This document shows positions 1-6,539 of a stretch of DNA of 8,651 nucleotides, piece by piece. Numbering within the stretch: the first letter of the stretch is position 1; each line of letters starts with the position of its first letter. Below the pieces are notes generated by a model, which saw only the letters and a program-made list of their open reading frames with translations, ran no database searches and was not told where the DNA came from. Made by a program: the position numbers and the translations under genes. The stretch comes from CAKTOF01 sp964523945 (GTDB taxonomy: Bacteria; Bacillota; Clostridia; Oscillospirales; Oscillospiraceae), in NCBI GenBank assembly GCA_964523945.1, contig CAZGBU010000087.1:1-8651 (forward strand). The letters run 5' to 3'.

Positions 1-518
1 ACCGTGTCAAAACACCCCGTTGGCTTTTCAACCTCGCCGTTGTCTGGCTTCTGACCGGCTTCTGGCACGGCGCGGCATGGAACTTCATTCTCTGGGGCGC
101 GTTCTACGGTGCGCTGCTGATCATCGAGAAGCTCTGGCTTGGCAAGCTGCTCGCACGGGCGCCGAAAGCCGTGCAGCATATCTATGTGCTGCTGCTCGTC
201 GGGCTGGGCTTTGTGCTGTTCAACGCCACATCGCTCTCTCAGGCGGGGAGCGATCTTGCGGGCATGTTTGCGTTCGGCCGCCTGCCGCTTGCAGACGCCG
301 AAGCGCTCTACCATCTGCGCAGCAGCCTTGTCCTTTTGGTGATCGGCGCATTTGGCTGTACACCGCTGCCAAAACAGCTCTTTGCACGCATGAGCCGCTC
401 GCGCGCCGGCGCGGCCGTCGGCGTGGTCCGCCCGCTGCTGCTGCTCGCGCTCCTGCTGCTGTGCACAGTATATCTGGTGGACGGCTCATTCAACCCGTTC
501 CTTTATTTCCGCTTTTAA
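1..518 (+). CDS. MBOAT family O-acyltransferase (AlgI/DltB-like), C-terminal part
   Basis: Only the last 171 codons are present; the reading frame enters at base 3 and the N-terminus lies outside the window. MBOAT proteins are polytopic membrane enzymes that pass acyl (usually acetyl) groups across the membrane to cell-surface polymers. Visible here are the family's signature TGFWHGAAWNF near residue 19, whose His (about residue 22) is the invariant MBOAT active-site residue. Several hydrophobic helices follow, and the protein ends with the typical FNPFLYFRF tail. The next gene is an AlgX/DHHW-type partner starting 10 nt after the stop, so the two form an acetylation operon like algI/algX-J. 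The polymer modified cannot be told from the sequence. The family call is secure; the substrate is inference. Confidence 0.93.
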   Translation, partial: RVKTPRWLFNLAVVWLLTGFWHGAAWNFILWGAFYGALLIIEKLWLGKLLARAPKAVQHIYVLLLVGLGFVLFNATSLSQAGSDLAGMFAFGRLPLADAEALYHLRSSLVLLVIGAFGCTPLPKQLFARMSRSRAGAAVGVVRPLLLLALLLLCTVYLVDGSFNPFLYFRF

Positions 519-523
519 GGAGG
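517..523 (+). promoter_or_regulatory. Shine-Dalgarno site of the DHHW gene overlapping the MBOAT stop
   Basis: AAGGAGG lies 5 nt before the ATG at 529, and its first two bases are the end of the TAA stop of the MBOAT gene. This fixes the start of the second gene and suggests coupled translation of the pair. Confidence 0.8.
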
Positions 524-528
524 CCGCC

Positions 529-1629
529 ATGCAGACCAAAACCAGACCCATTCTGATTGCGCTGGTCGCCGTTGTCTGGCTCGCCCTTGCCGTATGGTGC
601 TGGATCAAGCCGGCGGATGCAAGCTCGCTGTCCGAGCGCCGCCAGCTTGCGCAGATGCCGGCGCTGCGCACGGATACGCTGTTGTCCGGCTCGTTCATGT
701 CCGGATTCGAATCGTATACACAGGACCAGTTCCCGCTGCGTGACGGCTTCCGCACACTCAAAGCCGTGTTCAGCCTGTATGGCCTTGGCCAGCTTGACAA
801 CAACGGCATCTACGTTTCGGACGGATACGCGGCGCGTCTGCTCTGGCCGCTGGCGCCCGATCAGATCACGAGCGCATGCGAAAAACTGACAAACCTGTAC
901 GAGACGTATTTTGCCGGCACGGATGCACGTGTGTTTTTTGCAGTGATTCCGGACAAAAGCTATTATCTGGCCGATCAGGCCGGCAGGCTGACCCTCGACT
1001 TCGACGCGCTGTCCGAACTCGTACAGGCCGGTACGCCGTGGGCGGAACATCTCGACCTGACCGGTACGCTTTCGCTAGACAGCTACTATCGCACCGACAC
1101 GCATTGGCGGCAGGAAGCACTCGGCGAAACCGCAGGCGTAATTGCAGCGGCGCTTGGCATTCCGCTGGAGGAAACCGTTCAAACCGTCACAGTCACTGAG
1201 CCGTTTTACGGCGTGTACTATGGCCAGTCTGCACTGCCGCTCGCGCCTGACACGCTGCATTATCTGACCAGCGACACGCTCAGCGCCTGCACTGTCTACA
1301 ACTACGAGACGGGCGAGACGGGCGGGATTTACGACCTGGACGGCCTGCACGGCGCAGACCCATATGACGTGTTTTTGTCTGGCGCGGAGGCGCTGCTTCG
1401 CATCGACAATCCGTCACAAAACAATGGGAAAACACTTGTCGTCTTCCGCGACTCGTTCGGCAGCAGCCTGATTCCGCTGCTTGTTTCCGGCTATGAGCCA
1501 GTCTACGCCGTCGACCCGCGCTATATCGTACCCGATCTGATCGGCCAGCTTGTGGAATTCCCGGACGATGCGGACGTGTTGTCCCTGTACAGCACACTGC
1601 TGCTCAATGAGAGCGGTGCACTCCGATAA
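529..1629 (+). CDS. DHHW family protein (AlgX/AlgJ-like SGNH O-acetylation partner)
   Basis: This 366-aa protein has a single N-terminal membrane anchor (about residues 7-25) and an extracytoplasmic SGNH-like domain. The motifs expected of AlgX/DHHW proteins are present: FFAVIPDKSYY at 136-146, TDTHW at 189-193, and FRDSFGSS at 306-313. By analogy with the Asp-His-Ser triad of AlgX, D190, H192 and S309 are the likely catalytic residues. In this family the protein takes acetyl groups delivered by the MBOAT partner and places them on an exported polysaccharide. The ATG has an AAGGAGG site at 517-523, which overlaps the MBOAT stop codon, so the genes are translationally linked. The length fits the family, and a strong terminator follows directly. 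The polymer target is unknown. Confidence 0.9.
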   Translation: MQTKTRPILIALVAVVWLALAVWCWIKPADASSLSERRQLAQMPALRTDTLLSGSFMSGFESYTQDQFPLRDGFRTLKAVFSLYGLGQLDNNGIYVSDGYAARLLWPLAPDQITSACEKLTNLYETYFAGTDARVFFAVIPDKSYYLADQAGRLTLDFDALSELVQAGTPWAEHLDLTGTLSLDSYYRTDTHWRQEALGETAGVIAAALGIPLEETVQTVTVTEPFYGVYYGQSALPLAPDTLHYLTSDTLSACTVYNYETGETGGIYDLDGLHGADPYDVFLSGAEALLRIDNPSQNNGKTLVVFRDSFGSSLIPLLVSGYEPVYAVDPRYIVPDLIGQLVEFPDDADVLSLYSTLLLNESGALR

Positions 1630-1637
1630 TTCCCAGC

Positions 1638-1668
1638 AAAAATCCCCGCCTTGCGGCGGGGATTTTTT
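1638..1668. terminator. Bidirectional intrinsic terminator between convergent genes
   Basis: A perfect 13-bp inverted repeat (AAAAATCCCCGCC at 1638-1650 against its complement at 1655-1667) with a four-base loop TTGC is followed by a run of six T on the plus strand (1663-1668). On the minus strand it is followed by the complement of the A5 run (1638-1642). It sits 8 nt after the DHHW stop and 8 nt after the MATE stop read from the other side, so it can end both transcripts. Confidence 0.93.
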
Positions 1669-1676
1669 ACGGTTTT

Positions 1677-3098
1677 CTATTCTGTCTCCCGGACCATGTT
1701 GTTAATCCACAGCCCACGCTTGACCAGCACCAGTCCAATTGAGCACTTAACCGCGTCAAACGCCTGCACGCATGTGAACACCGGAACGATCGGCATCGCG
1801 GTAAAGCGCGTGAGTACATACGCCAGCGGCAGCAGGACGCACCAGGAAAAGCCGCAGTCGAACAGCATTGTGATCACTGTCTTGCCGCCGGCACGCATCG
1901 TGAAGTAGCAGCCGTTGGAGACAGCGGTAAACGGCATCATCACCGCCACGACGCGCAGCAGTGCAGCGGCAGTCTGCCGCACGGCGTCGGATGTATTATA
2001 GATATGCGGCACCAGCGGCGCTATCAAGAACAGCACTACACCGAGCGCCGCACTCATTGGCACGGACAGCGCCAGCAGCCGCCAGACTGTCGTCTTCGCC
2101 TGCGTCAGCTCATTCGCACCGAGGTGCTGGCCGGCCAGGATGGAAATTGCGTTGCCCATCGACAAAAACGCAACGTTGAACAGATTCTGCACCGTAGAGC
2201 AGATATTGGACGCGGCAACCACGTCCAGCCCCCGGACAGAATAGCACTGCATCAGCAGTGCCATGCCGGACGACCAGAGAAATTCATTGATCAGAAGCGG
2301 CGTCCCCTTGCGCGCGATCTGCATGCACAGCTGCTTCGGCACGCGCGCGGAGCGGTACGCTCCGCGGATAAAGCCAAAGCGTGCTTTGCGCCGGTGGACA
2401 AACACGACAATCACCGCGGCCTCGGCAAAACGTGAGATCACCGTTGCGATCGCGGCGCCTGGCACACCCATTGGCCCGAACGGCAGGAACGAAAGTCCGT
2501 CACTGCCAAAGATCAGCACATAATTCAGCGACATATTGACAAGGATCGCCACCACGCTCGCGATCATCGGCAGCTTCGTCTCGCCCAACTCGCGCAGCGT
2601 GCTGCCATAGACCTGTGAAAGGGTGAATGGCACCAGCCCGACCAGCATGATTTCAAGGTACGCGCGGGCATAGCCCAATGTTGCGGCGGCATCCTGCACA
2701 TCGGTTCCTTCGGCCAAGTACATGGCAATCAGCCGGTCGGGGAAGATCAGCAGCACCGCCATCGCAACAGCCAGCATTCCCGCACCCAGATACAGCTTCA
2801 TCCGGAAGCAGTGCCGCACACCGGCATCGTCGCGCGCGCCGGCATACTGCGCCGCAAAAATCCCAGCCCCGGCCAGCCCGCCGAAGACGCACAGGTTGAA
2901 TACAAACAACAGCTGATTGACGATCGCCACCGCCGACATCGGCAGCGTGCCGACCCGTCCTACCATCACATTGTCAAGCAGGCTGACGACATTGGTAACC
3001 GTATTCTGCACCACGATCGGCAGCAGCACCGCAGCCACGCGGGCATAGAAGCGGCGATCGCCGATCAGGTTGGTTTTCCAGGGGCGCGCATCCGACAC
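1677..3098 (-). CDS. MATE family efflux transporter
   Basis: This 473-aa inner-membrane protein has about 12 hydrophobic helices in two six-helix halves, the normal size for MATE (multidrug and toxin extrusion) proteins. These export cationic drugs or other organic compounds in exchange for Na+ or H+. Typical features are an N-terminal segment KTNLIGDRRFY leading into helix 1, the helix 2 region DNVMVGRVG, a repeat-like second half beginning near KGTPLLINEFLWSSGMAL, and a loop with GQHLGANE. I chose the GTG at 3096-3098 because GGAGG lies 8 nt upstream and family similarity starts right after it. The frame is open further upstream to an ATG at 3218, but that extension has no ribosome site and no family resemblance. 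The gene converges on the DHHW gene and shares its terminator. It follows the esterase/flavoprotein operon on the same strand but has its own putative promoter. Its substrate is unknown. Confidence 0.92.
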   Translation of the reverse strand: MSDARPWKTNLIGDRRFYARVAAVLLPIVVQNTVTNVVSLLDNVMVGRVGTLPMSAVAIVNQLLFVFNLCVFGGLAGAGIFAAQYAGARDDAGVRHCFRMKLYLGAGMLAVAMAVLLIFPDRLIAMYLAEGTDVQDAAATLGYARAYLEIMLVGLVPFTLSQVYGSTLRELGETKLPMIASVVAILVNMSLNYVLIFGSDGLSFLPFGPMGVPGAAIATVISRFAEAAVIVVFVHRRKARFGFIRGAYRSARVPKQLCMQIARKGTPLLINEFLWSSGMALLMQCYSVRGLDVVAASNICSTVQNLFNVAFLSMGNAISILAGQHLGANELTQAKTTVWRLLALSVPMSAALGVVLFLIAPLVPHIYNTSDAVRQTAAALLRVVAVMMPFTAVSNGCYFTMRAGGKTVITMLFDCGFSWCVLLPLAYVLTRFTAMPIVPVFTCVQAFDAVKCSIGLVLVKRGLWINNMVRETE

Positions 3099-3106
3099 GA
3101 TCTGTT

Positions 3107-3111
3107 CCTCC
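3107..3111 (-). promoter_or_regulatory. Shine-Dalgarno site fixing the GTG start of the MATE gene
   Basis: GGAGG on the minus strand stands 8 nt before the GTG at 3098. No comparable site precedes the in-frame ATG codons at 3146 or 3218, so the GTG is the best start. Confidence 0.75.
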
Positions 3112-3141
3112 GTTCCGCCGGGCTGCCCCGGCACGAGCGCT

Positions 3142-3170
3142 ATCATAGCATATCGCGCAGAAAAACACAA
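3142..3170 (-). promoter_or_regulatory. Putative sigma-A type promoter of the MATE gene
   Basis: Minus strand: TTGTGT (3165-3170, 3 of 6 matches to TTGACA), a spacer of exactly 17 nt, then TATGAT (3142-3147, 5 of 6 matches to TATAAT). It would give a leader of roughly 35-40 nt before the GTG at 3098, with the Shine-Dalgarno site inside it. A-tracts at 3161-3165, 3177-3181 and 3201-3205 make the upstream area AT-rich relative to its surroundings. The prediction is by eye only. Confidence 0.5.
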
Positions 3171-3321
3171 CCACGCAAAAATCCCCGCTCTATCGACAGC
3201 AAAAACACCGGGCGCCATTCACATTGCGGCCGTACCAGTGCAAAGCCGTACAGGTTTTGCCGGAACAGCCTCAACAGCCCGCCAAGCGCCATACCGCGAG
3301 ACTGCACCCGACAACAAGGGA

Positions 3322-3352
3322 CGATGCTGCCGCCTCATGGACGGCAGCATCG
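3322..3352 (-). terminator. Hairpin downstream of the binding-protein operon, possible weak terminator
   Basis: A perfect 11-bp inverted repeat (CGATGCTGCCG at 3322-3332 against CGGCAGCATCG at 3342-3352) with a 9-nt loop lies about 76 nt after the stop of the solute-binding protein. On the minus strand it is followed by TCCCTTGTTG, a poor T-run, so it may be a weak or factor-assisted terminator or an mRNA 3' end stabiliser. Its position at the end of the four-gene operon is what suggests a terminator. Confidence 0.45.
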
Positions 3353-3428
3353 CTTTCCTGTGAAGTCTTTGCCGGACAACTGCGCCGGATTCCGCTGGAT
3401 ACCCCCCACACGAGGCCTGCGCACCGGA

Positions 3429-4328
3429 TCAGTCGGAAACAACCTGGAACTGAACCGCCAACGGGGCCGGGGATTTGCCGGAAACCATCGGGAAAGAAGC
3501 AATTTTATCGTTATGATAGACGATCATGCTGACACGTTCACAAATTGGAATCGCGCGATAGCTGTCATGCAGGTAGGCCTGACAGTCGGCATAAGCCTCT
3601 GCACGGGTTTGCTCATCGGTGCTGTTCAGTCCCCTGAAATAGGCTTCTGCAAAGGTCTCGTCCGTCTGTCGCAGAGAAGCGTTTGTGGAATTCGGCCCAA
3701 GTGTATCATAGGCCAGAGCAGGATCCGGTACGGTGAAGCCATCCCGGCTCTGCTTGAGTGACAGGTCGGTCTCGCCGCCGGAGATCATCGGAATTGCAGT
3801 AGGTGGCGCATAGGAACTGATGTTCAGCGTGATACCGATCTGCGCAAGACAGCCCTGCAGCGCTTCGGCCACAAGCTGGTTATCCTGTGTGATCACCAGA
3901 CTCAGTTCGAGTCCGTCACCATAGCCGGCTTCCTCCGTCAGCTCCCTGGCGCGTTCGAGATCGGTCGCATATGGCTCCTGTTCTACATAGTAATTCATAA
4001 ACGGCGCGATGGTGGAAGTTGCCTCCCGGTATAAGCAGCCATATGCAGCAGTGGCAACAGCGTCGGCATCAACTGTCAACGCAATGGTCTCACGGACGCG
4101 TGCATCCTGAAGCGCCTCCGTGTATTCCGGCAGAACCAGCGTCAGGACATCGTTGAGAGATTCAATTGTATAGCCGGTGAATGACGGACAATCGCCATCC
4201 AGAACACGCTGTGCATCTGTCGAGCTGATATTACAGGCTGCATCCAAGCTGCCGGATTCGAAGTCAATGTACATCGTGGAAGATTCCGAGTAGTACCGGT
4301 ATGTCACCTCGGCACATGCAGGCAGCTC
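3429..4328 (-). CDS. C-terminal half of the solute-binding protein, in the shifted frame
   Basis: These 299 codons continue the binding protein from GAG at 4328. Family pieces in order (numbering of the joined protein) are VTYRYYSES near 261, an ARVRETIALTVD segment near 329-340 matching the SBP-5 pattern where the two lobes meet, YATDLERARELTEEAGYGDG at 373-392, and a final lobe ending in an AIPICERVSMIVYHND segment. No start codon with a ribosome site sits at the head of this frame. The frame is open to an ATG at 4433, but that stretch is antisense to nothing and simply overlaps the real upstream frame. Alone, this half would not be exported because the signal peptide is in the other frame. 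Confidence 0.75.
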   Translation of the reverse strand, partial: ELPACAEVTYRYYSESSTMYIDFESGSLDAACNISSTDAQRVLDGDCPSFTGYTIESLNDVLTLVLPEYTEALQDARVRETIALTVDADAVATAAYGCLYREATSTIAPFMNYYVEQEPYATDLERARELTEEAGYGDGLELSLVITQDNQLVAEALQGCLAQIGITLNISSYAPPTAIPMISGGETDLSLKQSRDGFTVPDPALAYDTLGPNSTNASLRQTDETFAEAYFRGLNSTDEQTRAEAYADCQAYLHDSYRAIPICERVSMIVYHNDKIASFPMVSGKSPAPLAVQFQVVSD

Positions 4329-5086
4329 CCCCCCCAATAGTCCGCAGCATCCTTTCGGGCATAGATGACCTCGGAAGAATCCACGTTTGACGCGCAGTAG
4401 TATGGACCGGTTCCATTGGGGGCCAACAGCCATTTGTCGGCATCAGATGTCCCCTCGAACAGATCATCATAGCAGAAAATATAGAAATCTGACAGGATAG
4501 AGATTGCGGGGCCGTACGGCTCACTGAGAACAAAGTGGATTGTAAAATCGTCTACAATTCCGGATGTTTCCCAGTCAAAACTCTCGAGCATATTGGACGA
4601 GTTTCCCAGTGCGTGCAGGTCGCGATAACAGTAAAACACATCCCGTGCCGTCATCTGCTGGCCGTCGGTGAAGTACACGTCCTGCCGCAGCTTGATCTCG
4701 AGCGTGGTATCATCGAGGTATTCGACGCTCTCGGCCAGCTGCGGCACCAGTTCACCGGTGACTGGATTCACTGTCATCAGCTTTTCAAAGACCGTGTCCA
4801 TTTGATAGGCCGTCGTTGCATTTGCGTTTGGATCATGCGTGCCGTTGGCATCAGTGACACCAATGATGAGCGTGGTGTCCGCCGGCTCGCCAGATGCTGT
4901 CTGCCCGTCGGCATCTGTTCTGTCGCCCGCTTCCTCTGTGTCCGGCGTCTCATCCGGCTGCACCTGTACCGTCTGATCACCGGGATTCGTGCTGTCTCCG
5001 GTATCACTGTCCGCGCATGCGGTCAGCACGGAAAAAAGCATGGTCAGGATCAGAAGTGCCGAGAGGGTTTTGGTCAGTGTTTTCAT
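4304..5086 (-). CDS. N-terminal half of the solute-binding lipoprotein, ending after the frameshift
   Basis: This is the frame as it reads from the ATG at 5086. A lipoprotein signal peptide (residues 1-23) ends in the lipobox LTAC with Cys24, so the product would be lipid-anchored outside the membrane. Residues 25-71 form an acidic Asp/Glu/Thr-rich linker. The SBP-5 fold begins at TTLIIGVTDANGTHDPN. Recognisable family pieces are VFEKLMTVNPVTGELVPQLA, LEIKLRQDVYFTDGQQMTARD and LAPNGTGPYY. Family identity ends at YWGG, residue 253. The last seven residues plus stop are out-of-frame. The ATG at 5086 is chosen over an upstream in-frame ATG at 5188 because it has GGAGGAAG at 5091-5098 and begins the signal peptide. 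Confidence 0.8.
   Translation of the reverse strand: MKTLTKTLSALLILTMLFSVLTACADSDTGDSTNPGDQTVQVQPDETPDTEEAGDRTDADGQTASGEPADTTLIIGVTDANGTHDPNANATTAYQMDTVFEKLMTVNPVTGELVPQLAESVEYLDDTTLEIKLRQDVYFTDGQQMTARDVFYCYRDLHALGNSSNMLESFDWETSGIVDDFTIHFVLSEPYGPAISILSDFYIFCYDDLFEGTSDADKWLLAPNGTGPYYCASNVDSSEVIYARKDAADYWGGSCLHVPR
4328..4335 (-). repeat. G8 homopolymer at the frameshift point
   Basis: Eight consecutive C on the plus strand, read as eight G in the mRNA. The upstream frame reads TAT TGG GGG GGG AGC. The downstream frame needs GGG GAG CTG. Gain of one G, loss of two, or a -1 slip by the ribosome or polymerase would join the frames. Confidence 0.9.
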
Positions 5087-5099
5087 TTGACTTCCTCCA

Positions 5100-6539
5100 T
5101 TATTTTTTGAGCGCAGCGCGCTCAGATTGACAGATGGTCCGGATCCAGGAAAAAAGTTGGTCGGGATCGTCGTCGACCGCATGGCCACGATCCCAGTAAT
5201 AGCGATAGTTGACGTTCATGCCGGCGTTTTCGGCCAGCGTAGCAAGATTGGTCAGGATGGAAAGCGACGCGCCACGCTCAAGCGCACCGCAGCGCAGCCA
5301 CCAGTGCCGGACAGCGCCGGGATTCCCCGCACGCAGAAATGTCATTGGATTCATAAGGCGTACCCGTTCTGCTAGGGCGGGCGCAAGCACAGCACCCGGG
5401 TTGCCTGAGGTATGACGCAGGCTGAAATCGGTGAAGTGCGCAGCCGCGTGTGTCTCATCGCCGAACAGGCCGTTTTCCGCGGTGGAAAGATCAAAGCTGT
5501 CACAGGCCGGCAGGCCTTTCATCCGGCCGGAATAGGCACAAAACTGCTCAAATGTAAACAACGCACGGCCGCCGTCCCACTTCAGCCATGGGCGCTCCGA
5601 CAGATAATGCATGCGCGCGGCGGCTGGCAGCGCAGTCAGGAATTCGGTTGCAGACGGAATCAGAAACTCCTCTGTGATATACCGACCATAGTTATCCGCT
5701 GTAATGCGGCCAAATGCGCCGCGGCCCATCAGCGCCAACGCATCCTGATACATCGCGTTGGCCTGTACCAATTGCCGGGAGAGCGTTTGATCGGCGAATG
5801 TGCCGTCTGCATATGGCTGTCGGCCGCGCATCCATTCATGCGCCATGTCCTGATGCTCCAAATCCATAATTGGGCAAAAACAGGCAGCGGCAAAAATACG
5901 GTCGGACGCTTCTGCCGCGCCCAACGCGCGCAGATACGGCTCATATTCCGGGCTGTCCCCGGACGCGCCGAGCAATGCGGAGAGCGCGCCGCCAGCGCTC
6001 AGTCCGTAGGAGATCACATGCGAAGGATCACCGGGAATCGCGGCAGCGTTTCGCCGGAGATATCGCACGGCGGCCTTGAGATCGACGATGGCTGCAGGCG
6101 CTTTTCCATAATAGGTCCCATCCGGCCGGACACAGTCGCGTCCCCGGCAACCGGGAATGGCGACGACAAGGCCGGCGGCAAGCGCCAGCATGTCGGTCGG
6201 GCTGAGCTCGGGGCCGATGCACGGCGCCTCCGCCCGGCCGTTCGGTGGAGGCGGCGGGGGCGGTGACACCGGTGGCAGCATTCCAGCCGCATTGTTGCGG
6301 ACGCCTGTATATCCCATAACGCGGATGGAAAAGAAAATCGGCGCATCCGAGCAGTCAACGGCTTTGCCGTCGATCTCCACCGGCTCATACAGATCCAGGC
6401 TCTGGTATTCCGCATCGACCGGCCGCGCTGTATACGGAACAAACCGCCAAACACGGCAGCGCACATCCGTCTGTCCGCCTTTTCCGGTCACATGCACATG
6501 CTCCAGGGCATACGCAGATGCTGGAAATTCAAGGCACAT
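5100..6539 (-). CDS. Alpha/beta hydrolase, subtype B tannase/feruloyl-esterase-like
   Basis: This 479-aa protein has no signal peptide and is probably cytoplasmic. Family members cleave esters of phenolic acids such as gallate. Visible are the IPGCRGRD region (129-136), APAAIVDLKAAVRYLRRN, the nucleophile elbow GLSAGG (179-184, Ser181), SGRMKGLPACD (Lys341), STAENGLFGDE (Glu355), and WDRGHAVDDDP with His453. From memory, L. plantarum tannase uses Ser163, Asp419, His451, with Lys343, Glu357 and Asp421 at the galloyl ring. The 14- and 32-residue spacings match here, but the acid is Glu421 and the second Asp is Gly423, in LRCGALERGAS. A run of seven Pro at 93-99 is an insertion. The ATG at 6539 is chosen for AAGGAGG 9 nt upstream; it overlaps the ferredoxin end by 11 nt. 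The open frame reaches back to 6656, but that stretch lies inside the ferredoxin gene. The fold is sure, the subfamily likely, the substrate unknown. Confidence 0.82.
   Translation of the reverse strand: MCLEFPASAYALEHVHVTGKGGQTDVRCRVWRFVPYTARPVDAEYQSLDLYEPVEIDGKAVDCSDAPIFFSIRVMGYTGVRNNAAGMLPPVSPPPPPPPNGRAEAPCIGPELSPTDMLALAAGLVVAIPGCRGRDCVRPDGTYYGKAPAAIVDLKAAVRYLRRNAAAIPGDPSHVISYGLSAGGALSALLGASGDSPEYEPYLRALGAAEASDRIFAAACFCPIMDLEHQDMAHEWMRGRQPYADGTFADQTLSRQLVQANAMYQDALALMGRGAFGRITADNYGRYITEEFLIPSATEFLTALPAAARMHYLSERPWLKWDGGRALFTFEQFCAYSGRMKGLPACDSFDLSTAENGLFGDETHAAAHFTDFSLRHTSGNPGAVLAPALAERVRLMNPMTFLRAGNPGAVRHWWLRCGALERGASLSILTNLATLAENAGMNVNYRYYWDRGHAVDDDPDQLFSWIRTICQSERAALKK
6243..6263 (-). 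repeat. Proline-codon run (Pro7) in the esterase; G-rich on the plus strand
   Basis: Seven consecutive CCN proline codons encode residues 93-99 of the esterase. On the plus (template) strand the same bases are short runs of G with a G5 (6244-6263), a sequence that could fold as a two-tetrad G-quadruplex. The tract is prone to length change. Confidence 0.7.

Larger units (their letters stand above)
3099..3428. other. Non-coding gap between the binding-protein gene and the MATE gene
   Basis: About 330 nt hold no gene I can support. The gap contains the MATE promoter and ribosome site at its left end and one 11-bp hairpin at 3322-3352. An open frame on the plus strand runs through it and beyond, but it overlaps both flanking genes in antisense and has no recognisable protein features. 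I recognise no riboswitch. Confidence 0.6.
3429..5086 (-). pseudogene. Family-5 ABC solute-binding lipoprotein, frameshifted at a G8 run
   Basis: Joined across one frameshift, this gene encodes a 552-aa extracellular solute-binding protein of the SBP family 5 type (oligopeptide, dipeptide, nickel and varied small ligands). That is the usual length for the family. The first 253 codons and the last 299 codons are in different frames. They meet at a run of eight G on the coding strand (4328-4335). As written, the first frame stops at 4304-4306 with a seven-residue nonsense tail. A run of nine G would give a continuous reading YWGGELPACAEV, which is typical for the family at this point. Both halves are otherwise intact, so this is a one-base loss: a sequencing error, a recent mutation, or a switchable tract. 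The gene is last in the operon and starts 13 nt after the esterase stop, with GGAGG 7 nt before its ATG. No ABC permease or ATPase gene is visible in the window, so its transporter partner is unknown. Confidence 0.85.

Noticed and set aside
490..1050. Minus-strand open frame of 186 codons over the start of the DHHW gene
   Set aside because: Antisense to a gene with AlgX-type motifs; no independent support.
3161..3205. Three A5 tracts as a phased bent-DNA element upstream of the MATE promoter
   Set aside because: Spacings of 16 and 24 nt do not fit the helical repeat of about 10.5 bp.
3099..3218. N-terminal extension of the MATE protein to an ATG at 3218 or 3146
   Set aside because: No ribosome site there, the putative promoter falls inside it, and family similarity begins after the GTG at 3098.
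2811..3761. Plus-strand open frame of about 316 codons through the MATE start, the gap and the binding-protein end
   Set aside because: It overlaps two well-supported minus-strand genes, its translation is rich in Arg, His and Gln with no family features, and it has no clear ribosome site.
5087..5188. Longer N-terminus for the solute-binding protein
   Set aside because: It would overlap the esterase end and bury the lipoprotein signal peptide; the ATG at 5086 has a good ribosome site.
5412..6266. Plus-strand open frame of about 284 codons inside the esterase gene
   Set aside because: Antisense to a recognisable alpha/beta hydrolase; composition looks like a shadow.
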